Positions 22,895-35,092 of a DNA stretch of 64,000 nucleotides are shown here, piece after piece. Origin of the DNA: Membranipora membranacea (lineage: Eukaryota; Bryozoa; Gymnolaemata; Cheilostomatida; Membraniporidae). The position numbers and the translations under genes are program-made. Numbering within the stretch: position 1 is the first letter of the stretch; each line of letters begins with the position of its first letter. The notes below the pieces were generated by a model. It worked only from the letters and a program-made list of their open reading frames with translations. It had not been told where the DNA came from and did no database searches. The DNA lies in contig OU612071.1 of the NCBI GenBank assembly GCA_914767715.1, forward strand, positions 10,153,493 through 10,217,492, given 5' to 3'.

Positions 22895-24499
22895 GCCATG
22901 AGAACACAACTCATGAATTTGATAGTCTGACTCTACTCAGTCCAGCTCAGTCGGAAACAAAGTTGGAGTCAACTTGCGTTTTGGAGGTACGATTGTTAAC
23001 AACTAAGTCTGCACCATCTTGATAGCTGAGTCTAATAATTGGGTCCTAGGCCTGACTTTGAGGTTAGAGCATCAATCACTGGCCTGAGCGCTTAAAGGTG
23101 ACCTTTTTAATGTTATCATTATCAGACATTCTCAACACAGAGCCACATTGAAAAAGATATATGCAGAGAAGAGGTAACTGTCAGGTGAATCTTACCTACC
23201 AAGGACCGGCATGGACTACCTAGGAGCAATGAACTAAACCTAGTTCATTGCTAGGAGTACTCCCTTGGTATGTCACTAAAGACAGTGCTTGGACCAATGT
23301 GTAGAATCTATGTTTGTATGGATTTATTTTTGTCATTGTTACAGTGAATCGGAGTCAAAGAATTGGTGGGATGTTGATGATGATGCAGCAGTACCCTCAC
23401 TGGCAGACTATCATGACCCAATGGTCCTACTCCAAAACCTGTCTGGGTCTGTGGCAATGTTTGACAGTCATATTACGTTCAATTCTTTCATTCAATGACC
23501 TCTTAGTTCTTTCTCTAACCCAGGAATATTAACTTTTTTTCACAGTTCAGCATCTCATTTGGTTTCTGCATAGATTGATCAAATTATCATTTTCCCTTTC
23601 AGTAAGGTTGAAGACAAGGTGATGACAACAAAATATAAACCAGCCTATGGCCCAGTAGTCTATCATAATATTGTTGGAAATAAAGTCATCTGGATGATCA
23701 ATATGCTGACACACAACTTGCCGATCAACTATGAGATACGAGTCTGCAATGTAGTGCCACAAAGAAGGCCAAATGACATCTAACTCCTTGGTCTTAGTAT
23801 CTATGCATTTTTTGATTGCTTGTGGGTCAGGTTTTCAGTTTAGGAACTAAAGCAGTCAAGCACACTTGAATTGTAAATGCCCAAAGTGCCACTGACAAGC
23901 TGATTCAAATCAATCGTGAGTTGTAATAGACAACAAATACATCGGTGAACTGACTTGTCAACTGTAATCTGTAAGTGGGTACCAAATTATATCAACGTTT
24001 TCTCTCTGGTCAGATTTTTATTTCTTCTTCTCACGTACCATGTTTGTTTGTTGTTGAGGAGCTGACATAACTGGTTCCTTCATTTTTGTTTCGTTATCTG
24101 TTTTGTGTAACGTAATTTAAACAATAATAATTATACTATGCCTAAGAAAGTTCACTTGACACATTTTTGTGACAGCTGTATTACCATCTATTCATGCAGG
24201 GATGATATGACTTGGTTGTTTAGTCTACAGAATAACGCATAGATGGATTGGAATTTTGTCAACAGTGATTGAAAGTTCATTGGATAAAAAACAGCTTAGG
24301 TGCCCTACTTAGGTCTCGTTCCCAAATCACTCTCTCATAGATAGAACTCAGAATGCATAGGTAAACGATATTTTGTGCACGAATTGTCTAATTGAGCAAA
24401 GTGTCGCTGTTATGCATATTATATTCAATGTACCTGAAAATGAAAATTAAAAGCACAATAGACTGTGAATCGATTAAAGGTTGATTATAATCCGATGTC
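22895..24499. other. Intergenic, nothing recognised
   Basis: Apart from the hairpin at 23225-23252 I see no gene. The frames at 23289-23532 and 23547-23762 (minus) overlap in alternative frames and lack any recognisable domain. Confidence 0.4.
23225..23252. repeat. Perfect 12-bp-stem hairpin
   Basis: AGCAATGAACTA, four-base loop AACC, then the exact reverse complement TAGTTCATTGCT. CTAGG-type bases flank both sides. No T-tract or element boundary is obvious. Confidence 0.7.
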
Positions 24500-24740
24500 A
24501 TATCACTCGCCCATCCCGAGGCATGGGCAGCAAAATATTAATGCCTTAATGGCGAGGCCGCAATATCTGCGCCAATTTGCTCTCGGTTTGCAGGCAGGTC
24601 AGAGCACACCTGGGGGCCAACCAATCCCCAGTAGAAGATGGACTGCAGTGGGATTCAACACGACCTTCAACACTTGTGTGTTGAAGTTCGTGGGTGTTGA
24701 AGTCCGGCGCTCTAACCAACTGAGCCACCACCTACTAATC
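24500..24740 (-). mobile_element. tRNA-derived SINE, copy 1
   Basis: On the minus strand the head reads GGTGGCTCAGTTGGTTAGAG (A box) and about 70 bases later TTGAATCCCACTGCAGTCC (diverged B box). The body then carries TGCTCTGACCTGCCTGCAAA and GGCGCAGATATTGCGGCC phrases. The same body occurs at about 25905-26020 and 27545-27660, and a related head at 63085-63250. Shared body and tRNA head define a SINE family. Confidence 0.8.
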
Positions 24741-25889
24741 ATTCGATCTAGTTACTATTGATAGATTTAAGCAGAGTATAGCAGGGTGCGAGGACTGCCT
24801 TACGCCATGAACCTTTTTCTCAGTTCTCTTGGGCCTGCACCCAGTGACCAAGCACCCTGATGAAGTTTGCTCATCTAATTGATACCGCAAAAACTCTCAA
24901 GGTATCACCATCAACAGTATTGAATACTAACTGAAGTCCACTGCTTGACATTGATTTATCATCTACATCAGCTGTGGGCAACCTGCGGCCTTTTTGCCAG
25001 TGCGGCCTAATGGGTAATCTTTTGCGGCCTAATTGTAGCCTTATGCCTAAAAAAATTATTACACATCAATTTTGTAGTAAAGTATGCATAGCGCTCTGAA
25101 AATACTATATATTTCAAAATTGTGGCCTTTCTCTAGTCTGCAATGTAGCAAAGCTTCCCCAGCCACTTTACACAAAATCATCATAACTTTGGTACTGGTG
25201 CCAACGACTCTCAAGGTGTTTTTCTTTCGAAATAACACAAAACAGTGACATTTGGATGATAAGATTACAAACTCAGTTCATTAAAGTCAATTTGGGCAAA
25301 TCTTAGGCTAAGAAGTTGTCTTCTCTTATTGTTGAAATTTGGTGGCTCATTTGCAGTATAGAGTTATCACCCCATCTATCTATCTTTGTAAAACATTTTA
25401 GTTTCAAGCATGTGGATAGACTGCTTCACAGAGTAAAGGGATTCAGAGTAAATATTTTAACAATAGTCAAGGAAAGAGTTTTTTACTCCTTGGTCAAGGT
25501 ACCTGCAAGCTTTGCGTCAAGGGGAAAGTTTTGGGAAGCTTGATGCCAAAAACTCCTTTCATCTATTTGTCACAATATAGGGTTCTGGAGAATGAACTGA
25601 ATTCAAAGTTTTTGATTACAGTAAAAAATAGAATATGCAGGCTCTCCCGTAAAAATTTCTCTTTGTACAGCCTTACTCCACAATTAGACATGAAGTTTTA
25701 TGCTTAAATTACACCTAACTATCCTAGCTAAATTGATACGGTGGGTATAGCTAGGAAGGCAGTATTGTGGCAGTTTTTACAATAGGATTAGCTATTACAA
25801 CCCTTGAATGATGCTGCCACAATGTACCCTTGGTCTGAGCAATCATTGAACCTTAAATTTATCGAAAGGGCCTCATATCAAATGTGTCT

Positions 25890-26418
25890 GCGGTCCATCG
25901 TCTACTGGGCTTTGGTTGGCGCCCAGGTGTGATCCGACCTGCCTGCAAAAAGAGAGCAACCTGGCGCAGATATTGTGGCCTGGCCACTAAGGCATGGAAT
26001 TTCGCCGCCTATGCTCCTGGATGTGGCTTGTGACAAGACATCTGATTTAAATCAACCTTCAATTTTAATCAGTCTTGAGACACAAAGGTTATCCTCAGGT
26101 TTTGATATTCTAATATTACATTGCCTTTAAATCATTTGGAAAAGATAAACAAGGCACAACATTAACAAATACTTTCCCTGTAATGAAACACAGAGACTGC
26201 AATACAACTGGTTGTTTACAAATAAGATTTTCTTGAGGGATTAGAAAATTTACTCTGAGAAAACAATGTCTGTAATTGCTCTAACTGATAACTTCATCCA
26301 GCTTAGGTCTCAATTGTACTTGGATCGTTTCAATGCACCGCGTGGAGAATTGCTTCAGATTTTGTTTGGAGGCCATCTCAGATTTGTTGTTTATTGAGGC
26401 AGCCCACCTGTTTGGCTA
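25890..26418 (+). repeat. Direct duplication, unit 1 left part
   Basis: Starting near CTACTGGGCTTTGGTTGG (SINE body) and running to TTGTTTATTGAGGCAGCCCACCTG and TTTGGCTA, this is nearly the same as 27535-28098. Unit 1 continues after the inserted element at 27110-27175. Confidence 0.85.
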
Positions 26419-27109
26419 AAGCTGTAGCTCCACGTAACGATGTAATCACAGGCCGATGGCATGTCTAGACATGCTAGGCCGATCTCACACTGCTACACAG
26501 GCCTATGAGTTAGTACTCGATGGTTTAGTGAGTCATAGTGGGGTAATAAATCAGGTGCCTAGATTGATCAATTAACTCCCTCAGTTCAATCGATTGACCA
26601 ATGATATTTAATGGGCGTGTTAACAAATGACCGGATATAGCTGTCATATTAAATCCGGGTCTTTGTCTCTTAGAATCTTCACCAAATAAAATTTCATTCT
26701 TCTGTAAAATTGATTTTCCTATGCTATACTATGGATGTCATGTCAGGACAGCTTCCATTTCCAAGTGATACAGCTATTACCTTCCATATTTTCACTACAG
26801 CACCACTCCTATCTTTGTAGTTATGGTCTTTTTTATCATAAATAGGAGGATGTGATTTAACTACAGATATATTATCAACTCCTCCATTTTTGATAACCTG
26901 TCACGATTTGATAGATGACGTGTTTAACCGCGTAATTATTTAAGCAAGCAATCAACAACCAATCAGCATAGAGGATCGTCTAGATCACTCGGGCAAAAGA
27001 CCAACAAGTTCGATGTCCACTTAACACGAGTAATCACTCGTGCAGATCCACCGATTAACCATTCGTGACCCCAAATCGATGTAAAAATCGTTACGTGGAG
27101 CTACAGCTT
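26419..27109. mobile_element. TA-flanked DNA transposon, 691 bp, with 23-bp terminal inverted repeats
   Basis: The left end AAGCTGTAGCTCCACGTAAC (26419 onward) is the exact reverse complement of the right end over 23 bp (27087-27109). TA lies at 26417-26418 and 27110-27111. The paralogous copy at 27535-28160 reads straight from TTTGGCTA into ACCGAATCCTC without the element, an empty site that dates and bounds the insertion. No transposase frame is visible, so it is a MITE-like non-autonomous copy. A TA target suggests a Tc1/mariner-type helper, but the termini are not ones I recognise. Confidence 0.85.
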
Positions 27110-27534
27110 TACCGAATCCTCAAAAGTAACAACATTATAAATTGTTGTAGTATAGATGCAGACCCAGGGCACCCTCTACTTGATTGTGCAATAACTCCCG
27201 GAAGAAGGATTACCCGGCTAACCAAGAGTGAAGTGATCGCAACCTTGTATAACTTTTTAGAAGCATGAACCATGTTTTTGTTGAGTAAAAGCAGTGTGGA
27301 TAATTGAATGTCGACAAGGTGTCATGGTCGATTGCAAAAATGTAAATATAGGAGTAGCCAGCCACTAGAGCCTATTGATTCAACTTAATATGATATGATA
27401 TTTTAGATGCAATAAAATTGGTATAAAAAAACGGGGCACTCAATATGGGCTAAATTTTTTGTATCAGAACTGAGGTTTCGGGCTTGGAATGCTGGTTGGA
27501 AGATATATTTGGACTGAGCAGGAATTACAAATTA

Positions 27535-28160
27535 TCTAGCACTGGGCTTTGGTTGGAACCCAAGTGTGCTCCGACCTGCCTGCAAACAGAGAGCAACCTG
27601 GCGCAGATATTGCGGCCTGGCCACTAAGGCAACAAATTTTGCCGACTATGCTCCAGGATGTTGCTTGCGACAAGACATCTGATTTAATTCAACCTTCAAT
27701 TTTAATCTGATGTAATAATGCTATAATACATAAATATCATAAGAAGCAACAAGTCTTGAGACACAAAGGTAATCCTCAGGTTTTGATATTCTAAAATTAC
27801 ATTGCCTTTAAATACTTTTGAAAAGATAAACAAGGCACAACATTAACAAATTCTTTCCCTGTAATGAAACACAGAGACTGCAATACACTGGTTGTTTACA
27901 AATAAGATTTTCTTGAGGGATTAGAAAATTTACTCTGAGAAAACAATGTCTGTAATTGCTCTAACTGATACCTTCATCCAGCAGAGGTCTCAATTGTACT
28001 TGGATCGTTTCAATGCACTGCGTGAAGAATTGCTTCCAATTTTGTTTGGAGGCCATCTCAGATTTGTTGTTTATTGAGGCAGCCCACATGTTTGGCTAAC
28101 CGAATCCTCAAAAGTAACAACATTATAAATTGTTGCAGTATAGATGCAGTCCCAGGGCAC
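27535..28160 (+). repeat. Direct duplication, unit 2 (empty-site copy)
   Basis: This is a copy of 25890-26418 joined directly to a copy of 27112-27172 (CCGAATCCTCAAAAGTAACAAC and following). A small insertion of about 45 bases lies near 27705-27750 relative to unit 1. The join sits exactly where unit 1 carries the 691-bp element. Confidence 0.85.
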
Positions 28161-29269
28161 GATTTTTTAAAAAATGTACAAATTCAACCGTAACATGAAT
28201 GCTGTCAATGGTTATTTCAGGACTGCAATTCCTTAATGGTGATAAATACACCAAGGTCGAACATACAGAAACCAGCTCACTGAAAATGCAGCAGAATATT
28301 TCACATAGAATATCATGTGTGTTATTAAGGGTGAGCCCTCCAGACACACAGTTATCATAATCCTATACGCATCCAGCATAGTAACATTAGTGTTTTTCAA
28401 TAATAAAAATATTGGGATGACATTCGAGTAAAATTTAAGCTCAAACATTTGGGTGTAGCTTTAAAATGCTATCATTGAACAGTATCCATTGAAAAAGCCA
28501 AATCCAAACCATGTTTCGGAATATTAATAATATTAATTATTTTGAGGTCTATAGTCATTCTGATAGAATTTGATGGGTGACTGATGGGTCACCACGATCT
28601 ATACTGAAAAATTATATCAACCAACAGAAATATTCTTTTGTTCAAGTTCAGTATAGCATCTCCATTGTCATTTGTAAATTGCTCCACTCCTTTGATAAAA
28701 GGCAATTAGAATTTGTTTGAAACTGTACACAATGGCATAGAAACATATAGGCTCTTTGTACTGCCTTGCGCAACTTTGCCACTGTTGGATGAAATAAACA
28801 CCGTAATGAAAAAGTAAATCGCAATTTTAAATATGTTAAAAAAATATTTCAAGCATGCCCTCAAAAGCTCGTTTAGATAATGTGATGAACTAATGCTCCA
28901 AAAAAACCAGATCTCTGGGAGTTACCATGTCGAAGTTTAGTTCTGCCCAAAAAGAAAAACACGAACTTGGAGATTTTTTGTCAGATTTGGAGTTTTTTGC
29001 AGAAACAGATAAATGAATAGTTAGCTGATTGACTAACGATCCAGGTGACCAAATGTGGTTATTCTGAATTAAAAACTGTAGGAAGGAGATAGCTTTTGGA
29101 AAAGTAAGGAGGAGATAACTACAACTGAGCATTTTTGACTTTAAATAACTGAGAAGTTCTCTAAGATAAAAGCAATTAGTATTTTTTGCAAAACAGTCAT
29201 TTTAGACGAAAGGCAGATTTGTATCAAAAAGTCTCTTTATTACAAGTGCTCCTGCAGTATGGCATGCAG

Positions 29270-29303
29270 TATGGTATGGTATGGTATGGTATGGTATGGT
29301 ATG
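29270..29303 (+). repeat. (TGGTA)n pentanucleotide tract
   Basis: About six TGGTA units between two GCAGTAT phrases. Confidence 0.85.
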
Positions 29304-29668
29304 CAGTATATATTTTCATTTCACAACCATTTGCAAAAGATTGCCCCCTTACAGGAGGGTGGGCGCAGTAAGCTGAAGATGATGACAGGACGCAAAGAAT
29401 TCCAAAAAAATTTTTCGCTGCACGAAAATACTCTTTTCTCCGCCACAACTGCCCGTTATGAACTTTTTACACTTTGACCGCTAGGAGAGCCCTACAGCAC
29501 CCATCCCACCCTGCCCTTTGCCATACACATGAAAAGCAGACACATACAAAATCCAATCATGAGATAAAATGACGTCACAAAACTCCAGAAGATTAGATAA
29601 ACCCACATTTCTGCTGAGTTAATGGTTCTTGCAACATACTGCAGTCTTTACACAAATCTGAGTATTAA

Positions 29669-30412
29669 AGAGGAACTTAACTTGAAATCCATATTTGCCC
29701 AAATTTGCCCAAATGTTCACAGTCATATAGAGTGTCATGTTCCAACTTTGGTCATGTGTGAAATTTCCCGCCTAGTGACATCACTCACCTCATACCTAGC
29801 AATTCATCAGAGCTGTGACATCACTCACCTGATCCTCATAGTATTGATTGTATCATGTGAATGATTCATAGATATTCATATAATATTTTCTCAGTAAATA
29901 TAGTATTTTTTATTTTGATTTAAAAACTCTGCCATAATAGTGAGTATTTTAAATATAATTAAACTAATAATTACTGAAATATCTCAATAATAATACTATT
30001 TTGAATTTTGGTGGGCGGAGCTTGGAGTATGAATACTAAGTAGATTTAGTATGTGAACTGTTTAGATGAGCAATAGAATGCATACTGACTCATGCTAGGG
30101 ATATAATGCCCATTAAATTAGTGTGTGCGGTGAGCCATAAATAAATTGCCATACTGCTGCGAAATTATACTGCCTGCTTTGAATGAGACAGTACATATGC
30201 ACCAGCAATATTTACTATCTTTGTACTGGAGTTGTCTGCTTTTTTCCAATGATGTCACTAATTATTGCTAATTTTAATTCTCCCAAAAAGAAGCTTTACA
30301 TTGCACGGATTGAATTTTAATTTTCATAACATTCCTCCCCCATGTCCTAAGTATAGTGTGCAGTAAAATGAAGGTCCAAGGTTGATGCGTTCAATCTATG
30401 TTAAGTTCCTCT
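29669..30412. mobile_element. TTAA-flanked miniature element, 744 bp
   Basis: Terminal inverted repeats AGAGGAACTTAAC at both ends are flanked by TTAA at 29665-29668 and 30413-30416. A TTAA target is typical of piggyBac- and Kolobok-type transposons. The inside has two GTGACATCACTCACCT phrases 56 bp apart and no transposase frame. It is nested in the hAT-like element. Confidence 0.7.
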
Positions 30413-30546
30413 TTAACAAAATAGGAAGTTCCAAAATTGTTAGTCCAGCTTCAATCTTATCCCTTATCCCTGTTGCGGCCTTTTGAGTTGAGCCTGCAGA
30501 AAATGTGGCCTTTTTCAAGAAAAGGTTGCCCACCCATGATCTACAT

Positions 30547-31049
30547 CATACAGCCATGTTACAAGGGTATATGAAGCACTTACAGTGAGATGTGGCAGGA
30601 CATGAGCTGTGCTGCAGCATAATTATTGTGTATAAAATCTCCTTGATCTGTAGTTGTTCATTGGAAAATACTTTAACTTGGCGAAGTCTCAGCATCTTAA
30701 ATCCGGCTAAGTGAACCAGCCACTGTCTTACCAATGCAATGCTGATACATGTTGAGGTTTACATGTGATCAAAGATTAAGTCAGTCTGGTGATGATTACG
30801 TATCATTTCAATGGCTTTTCTCTGATTAATCTCTAAAATGCTCCTTCATAATCATACAGGCTGTAAAATAAAAGTACACATACATACATACACATGTTGT
30901 TCGGACTTTGTCAGATTATTGACACATCAATCACAGTCAAACTTTGAACTAAGTAGCTTGATGAGCTCTAAAGCCCTCACTTGCAGCATATGCCCTCCAT
31001 CTAGCAGACATTACTATACGCCTTGCATTGTATGCACTATCTATATACA
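30547..31049. other. Flank of the hAT-like element, nothing recognised
   Basis: Unique-looking sequence between the hAT target duplication and the start of the inverted repeat family. No gene is supported. Confidence 0.35.
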
Positions 31050-32045
31050 CATGTCTACTCCAAAACCTGGGTTGGTCTCTCTGTCGCATATTCTACCCAC
31101 TTGGGGCCGAATACCCGAGCAGAACAGACACCACTATTTCATTCATTTTGCTCATGATTATTTTGTATGGAGTTAAGTTCTTCCTGTTGAGGAAGAAGGC
31201 AACTCCATACAAAAAGTGTTTTGTTTACCTAATCAAATTAATCCACAACATTGTTCTTTAGAATTTTGTTACAAGCAGATATTAGTTCAATTTACTAATG
31301 CCTCATAGTTGAGATGCCTTTCGACATTAAAATAAGACTTTATTTTGATTAAATGGTGGAAATAAGTTTAAACAGTCATCGTAAAAAAATAAACCATGCT
31401 CTATCATACCGTCAAAGTTTCCTGTGCAAAAGGTCAGAATAGGTCAACTCCAAAACAGTAAGTCGTAGTACGCTCCAAAATAGTAATACGCTCCAAAATA
31501 ATAGTAATACGCTCCAAAATGATAGTAATACATAAATATTGCAGAGTGATATGCTGCTGAGGGCTCTCCAAAAAGAACTGCCCTACCTTGATGTTCCCCC
31601 GGTTTTTATATGCACCGGGGTTCATCACGGCGGGTGAGCATGGCCAAAAGACCGGAGGTTGCATTTGCCCATCCTCTTGACAAAAGCGGAGATTTGATTT
31701 AGGTTTTGTGTCTGATAAAAAGGTTTTAATTATATATATCATTTAAATGCTTGCGTTTGAACCCTCCATAAGACGGAGATTGGACTTTAATTCTTGTCTG
31801 ATAAAAAGGTTTTAATTATATATATTATTCAAATGCTTGCGTTTGAACCCTCCAAAAAGACGGAGATTGGACTTTAATTTATGTCTGATAAAAAGGTTTT
31901 AATTATTTATATTATTCAAATGCTTGCGTTTGAACCCTCCAAAAAAACGGAGATTGGACTTTAATTTATGTCTGATAAAAAGGTTTTAATTATATACATT
32001 ATTTTGAAGTGGTTGACGCCGTCTGGCATAGGCGTATTTAACTAT
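31050..32045 (+). mobile_element. Repeat family H, copy 1 (hairpins plus 93-bp tandem units)
   Basis: Most of this block returns inverted at 51640-52280. Internal parts are: a long hairpin at 31167-31210 (TATGGAGTT arms plus CTTCTTCCT / AGGAAGAAG type pairing); four CTCCAAAAT-based units of about 21 bp at 31445-31530; a GC hairpin CCCCGG...CCGGGG enclosing TTTTTATATGCA at 31599-31622; and about four tandem units of about 93 bp at 31687-32005, each with CTGATAAAAAGGTTTTAATT and TGCTTGCGTTTGAACCCTCC. No protein frame is supported. It is probably a non-autonomous mobile element. Confidence 0.65.
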
Positions 32046-33769
32046 CTCGAACTCGAATGTTAGAGGCAAGGATGGTTAGAGTGTTGGGAAAAATGTTCCA
32101 CCCTCGAATCAAGTAATGAGGAATTGTCTTCTTTTTCTGTTATTATTATTAGTTGTCCTCTCCTTGTCACTGGACATAAAAGTAAAATTTTGATATGAAA
32201 CCAGTAGACTCTTTGTTGTCTATTGACATTCCAAGGTCATCTTAATTAATACTTTGGGATGCAACGAAGTTACAGGAAAATACAGATAGAGCAAATCTTT
32301 TCTCCCTAAAAACTTCCTCATGCTACCCTAATGCTACCCAAATCTCTGGAGTATTGCTCTGTATATATTGTTACCCAGAAAGTCCCTTGACTTTTATCCC
32401 TCCAATCCTCTCATCAATATGCATATTTAGCAACAAAGCAAAGCAAGCACACCTGTCTGTTTTTGTTTTTTTTTCATCATCATCATCATGATCATCATTT
32501 CATTATTGATGATGATGGTTGGTGGTTGATTGATTGCTTGTTGTTGATTCATTGATTTTATTGTTGTGTTGATTGATTGAGACTGTCAACAGAACCCCAC
32601 AGAACCACCACTTGGCCATCATAGTCATAGCTATCAATCATGGTCACAACACAGCCTCAGAGTCAGACCCACTGCAGTCATCATGGGCACCTGCTGGATC
32701 AGACATAGTACACAACATATTGCAAAAGTTAATATGTTGTCAAATGTTAATATTCTCTACTCTAACAATTTGTTAGAGATGTCAGATGACATTTTCTTAT
32801 GTAATCATCATGAAGGACATCATGTTTTATAATTACCTTAGTGTATAAGAGCAACCGTAGTTTCTTCCGAATGTGCAACGATCACTTACACAACATGGTA
32901 TTGAAGTATCCTTATTCTCAAATGATTTATTATTAAGTGCGACAGTACAAAACTAAAGGTCAATCACATATCATATAAAGACGCAGACCAATAAATAACT
33001 AGTTAATATTCAACAAATACATTTCTGTACCAGACCTTGAGCCGAAACCATACAATTGGTAACAGATCATAACCTGGATTAGAAATCCCATAAAAATATG
33101 ACACCTGTCAAAACTGATTACCCTTGCACCTATTATTGGTCATTGTTAGTTTCAAAAAGCGGAGAAAAACAATGAGCTTACAAAAGTCAAAAGCTAAGAC
33201 TAAGGGTGAACTCTAGGTCACCAGACATTATAACACAAATAGCACTGGTTTCTGATTATATTTTTTTTCTCATAAGTTCCATTGTCATCCACATGTTGTC
33301 AATTTGAATAGCTATGGTGATCTGTTTCGGCGTGATTATTATAGGCTTGACCTGCTTGTTGTGAGAGCTTTGCTGCTTGTTCGCTGGCTTCGAATTGATG
33401 ATATGAGAACCAAGGACTTTAGAGTTATAGATATGAAATCGAATCAGGGCAATAGTGTAGTAGAGTATGCATTGAGATTTAACCCAGCATGCTGTGCAGA
33501 CAGGAAATCATCATTAATAATAATCTGTAAAACAAAACAAAGTAAAGTTAGTTTAAATTCAATTATTACTAAGAGCTTAAACTGAGACCCAACGGATACA
33601 TACTTAGGCATTCAGTGCATGGTGAAGGGTAGTTTAGGTTAAGGCTTAATCATCATAGGTAATCATTATTGAAATTTATCTAGACACAGGCTATATGGTG
33701 ATGGAAAATAGTAATATTGTAGTAAATAGAGGGAATAATACACTGAGGGGTTATTGAAATATAACAAAA
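32046..33769. other. Intergenic, low-complexity patches
   Basis: A T-rich and TCA/TGA low-complexity patch is at about 32460-32580. The open frame at 33304-33585 has no recognisable domain. Nothing else is supported. Confidence 0.4.
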
Positions 33770-34140
33770 CATAATCACAGGGCCATGAGAAATCTGGGCA
33801 CGTGAAACAACCCGTGGAGAATCACACAACAGGAAAACAACAGAAGTCACAAAACATCTTCAAAATAACCACAGAGTCACGAGATCTTTGGGCACGTGAA
33901 TCAACCCTGGAAAGATTGCGAAATTAGAAAACCAATATATTGCACCATAGAAAACAAGTGCAGTTGACACCATAAGCTATTTTGAAAATAACGAGCAATA
34001 GAAGTCACTAAAGATCTTCAAAACAACCCTGGAAAGATTGCAAAATCAGGAAAACCAACAGATTACATCATGGATAAACAGGTGCACTTGACACCATAAA
34101 TTACCTAAAAATAACCAAAACAAAAATGAGGGAAGGTCAA
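33770..34140 (+). repeat. Degenerate tandem repeat of about 110-130 bp
   Basis: Phrases such as CACAGGGCCATGAGAAATCT / CACAGAGTCACGAGATCTTT, GGGCACGTGAA, CAACCCTGGAAAGATTGC and AACAGGTGCACTTGACACC recur two to three times in the same order with many differences. Confidence 0.6.
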
Positions 34141-34329
34141 GTAAAGGACAGATTAACCATGTTTTGACAGCTGGATAGTTAAAACTGACAAAACACGCAG
34201 GTCAAAAGAGAGTAATGACGAAATTGAGGCTAAAACCAATAACAAGGTAAACACCTTTACGCCTGTAAATGCAAACGTTGCACAATAACAGGACAGCAAA
34301 CCAGCACTATAAAAGCCTGATGGACACTT

Positions 34330-34495
34330 GTAAAAATCAGTCAGCGCCAGGAGGCGGGTTCACGACATATAAGAATATACATATAATCAGAGAATTATCT
34401 GATTCAGTCAGCGCCAGAGAGCGGGTTAACGACGTACAGCATTACAGATTTAATCAGAGAATTATCTGATTCAGTCAGCCCAAGGAGGCACATCT
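34330..34495 (+). repeat. Tandem repeat of about 65-70 bp, about 2.5 units
   Basis: Units start CAGTCAGCGCCAG and hold GCGGGTT, ACGAC and ATCAGAGAATTATCTGATT. The last phrase is itself a short imperfect palindrome. Confidence 0.75.
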
Positions 34496-34555
34496 ACAGA
34501 GAGGAAAATTGTCTAAAAACTTTAGACACATTCAGCCAACAGAGCTTTTGGCAAG

Positions 34556-35092
34556 ATATACAGAGATACAAATACCGCGATTCACAGCGAGGAACCCAGT
34601 CTAACATAGCTTAGATACAAATACCGCGATTCACAGCGAGGAACCCAGTCTAACATAGCTTAGATACAAATACCGCGATTCACAGCGAGGAACCCAGTCT
34701 CACATAGCTTAGATACAAATACCGCGATTCACAGCGAGGAACTTAGTCTAACATAGCTTAGATATAAAGAGATACATATACCGCGATTCACAGCGAGGAA
34801 CCTAGTCTAACATAGCTTAGATATAAGAGATACATATACCGCGATTCACAGCGAGGAACCCAGTCTAACATAGCTTAGATACATATACCGCGATTCACAG
34901 CGAGGAACCCAGTCTAACATAGCTTAGATACAAATACCGCGATTCACAGCGAGGGACTTAGTCTAACATAGCTTAGATATAAAGAGATACATATACCGCG
35001 ATTCACAGCGAGGAACCTAGTCTAACATAGCTTAGATATAAGAGATACATATACCGCGACTCACAGCGAGAAACCCAGTCTAACATAGTTTC
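34556..35092 (+). repeat. 49/57-bp satellite array, about 10 units
   Basis: Ten copies of CCGCGATTCACAGCGAG (the last with GACTC) are joined by CCCAGTCTAACATAGCTTAG. Unit lengths are 49 bp or, where an extra ATAAGAGATACAT phrase is present, about 57 bp. The longer and shorter units recur in the same order, so the array also has a higher-order period of several units. It has no variable spacers of CRISPR type. Confidence 0.9.

Larger units (their letters stand above)
24969..30538. mobile_element. hAT-like DNA element, 5.6 kb, with 8-bp target duplication
   Basis: The left end CAGCTGTGGGCAACCT and the right end, read inverted, CATGGGTGGGCAACCT match at 14 of 16 positions. Both are flanked by the identical 8-mer ATCTACAT (24961-24968 and 30539-30546). 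An 8-bp duplication with CA-starting GTGGGCAACC termini is the hallmark of hAT transposons. GCGGCC-type subterminal repeats follow the left end and are mirrored at the right. No transposase frame is visible, so it is non-autonomous or gutted. It contains two SINE bodies, an internal direct duplication, a TA-flanked element (26419-27109) and a TTAA-flanked element (29669-30412). Confidence 0.75.

Noticed and set aside
24465-24761. 98-codon plus frame over the SINE
   Set aside because: It is the reverse reading of a tRNA-derived SINE.
33304-33585. 93-codon plus frame considered as a transposase or integrase fragment
   Set aside because: No catalytic motif or family block could be identified.
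34556-35092. CRISPR-like regular array
   Set aside because: The spacers are as conserved as the repeats, and the context is an animal genome; it is a satellite.
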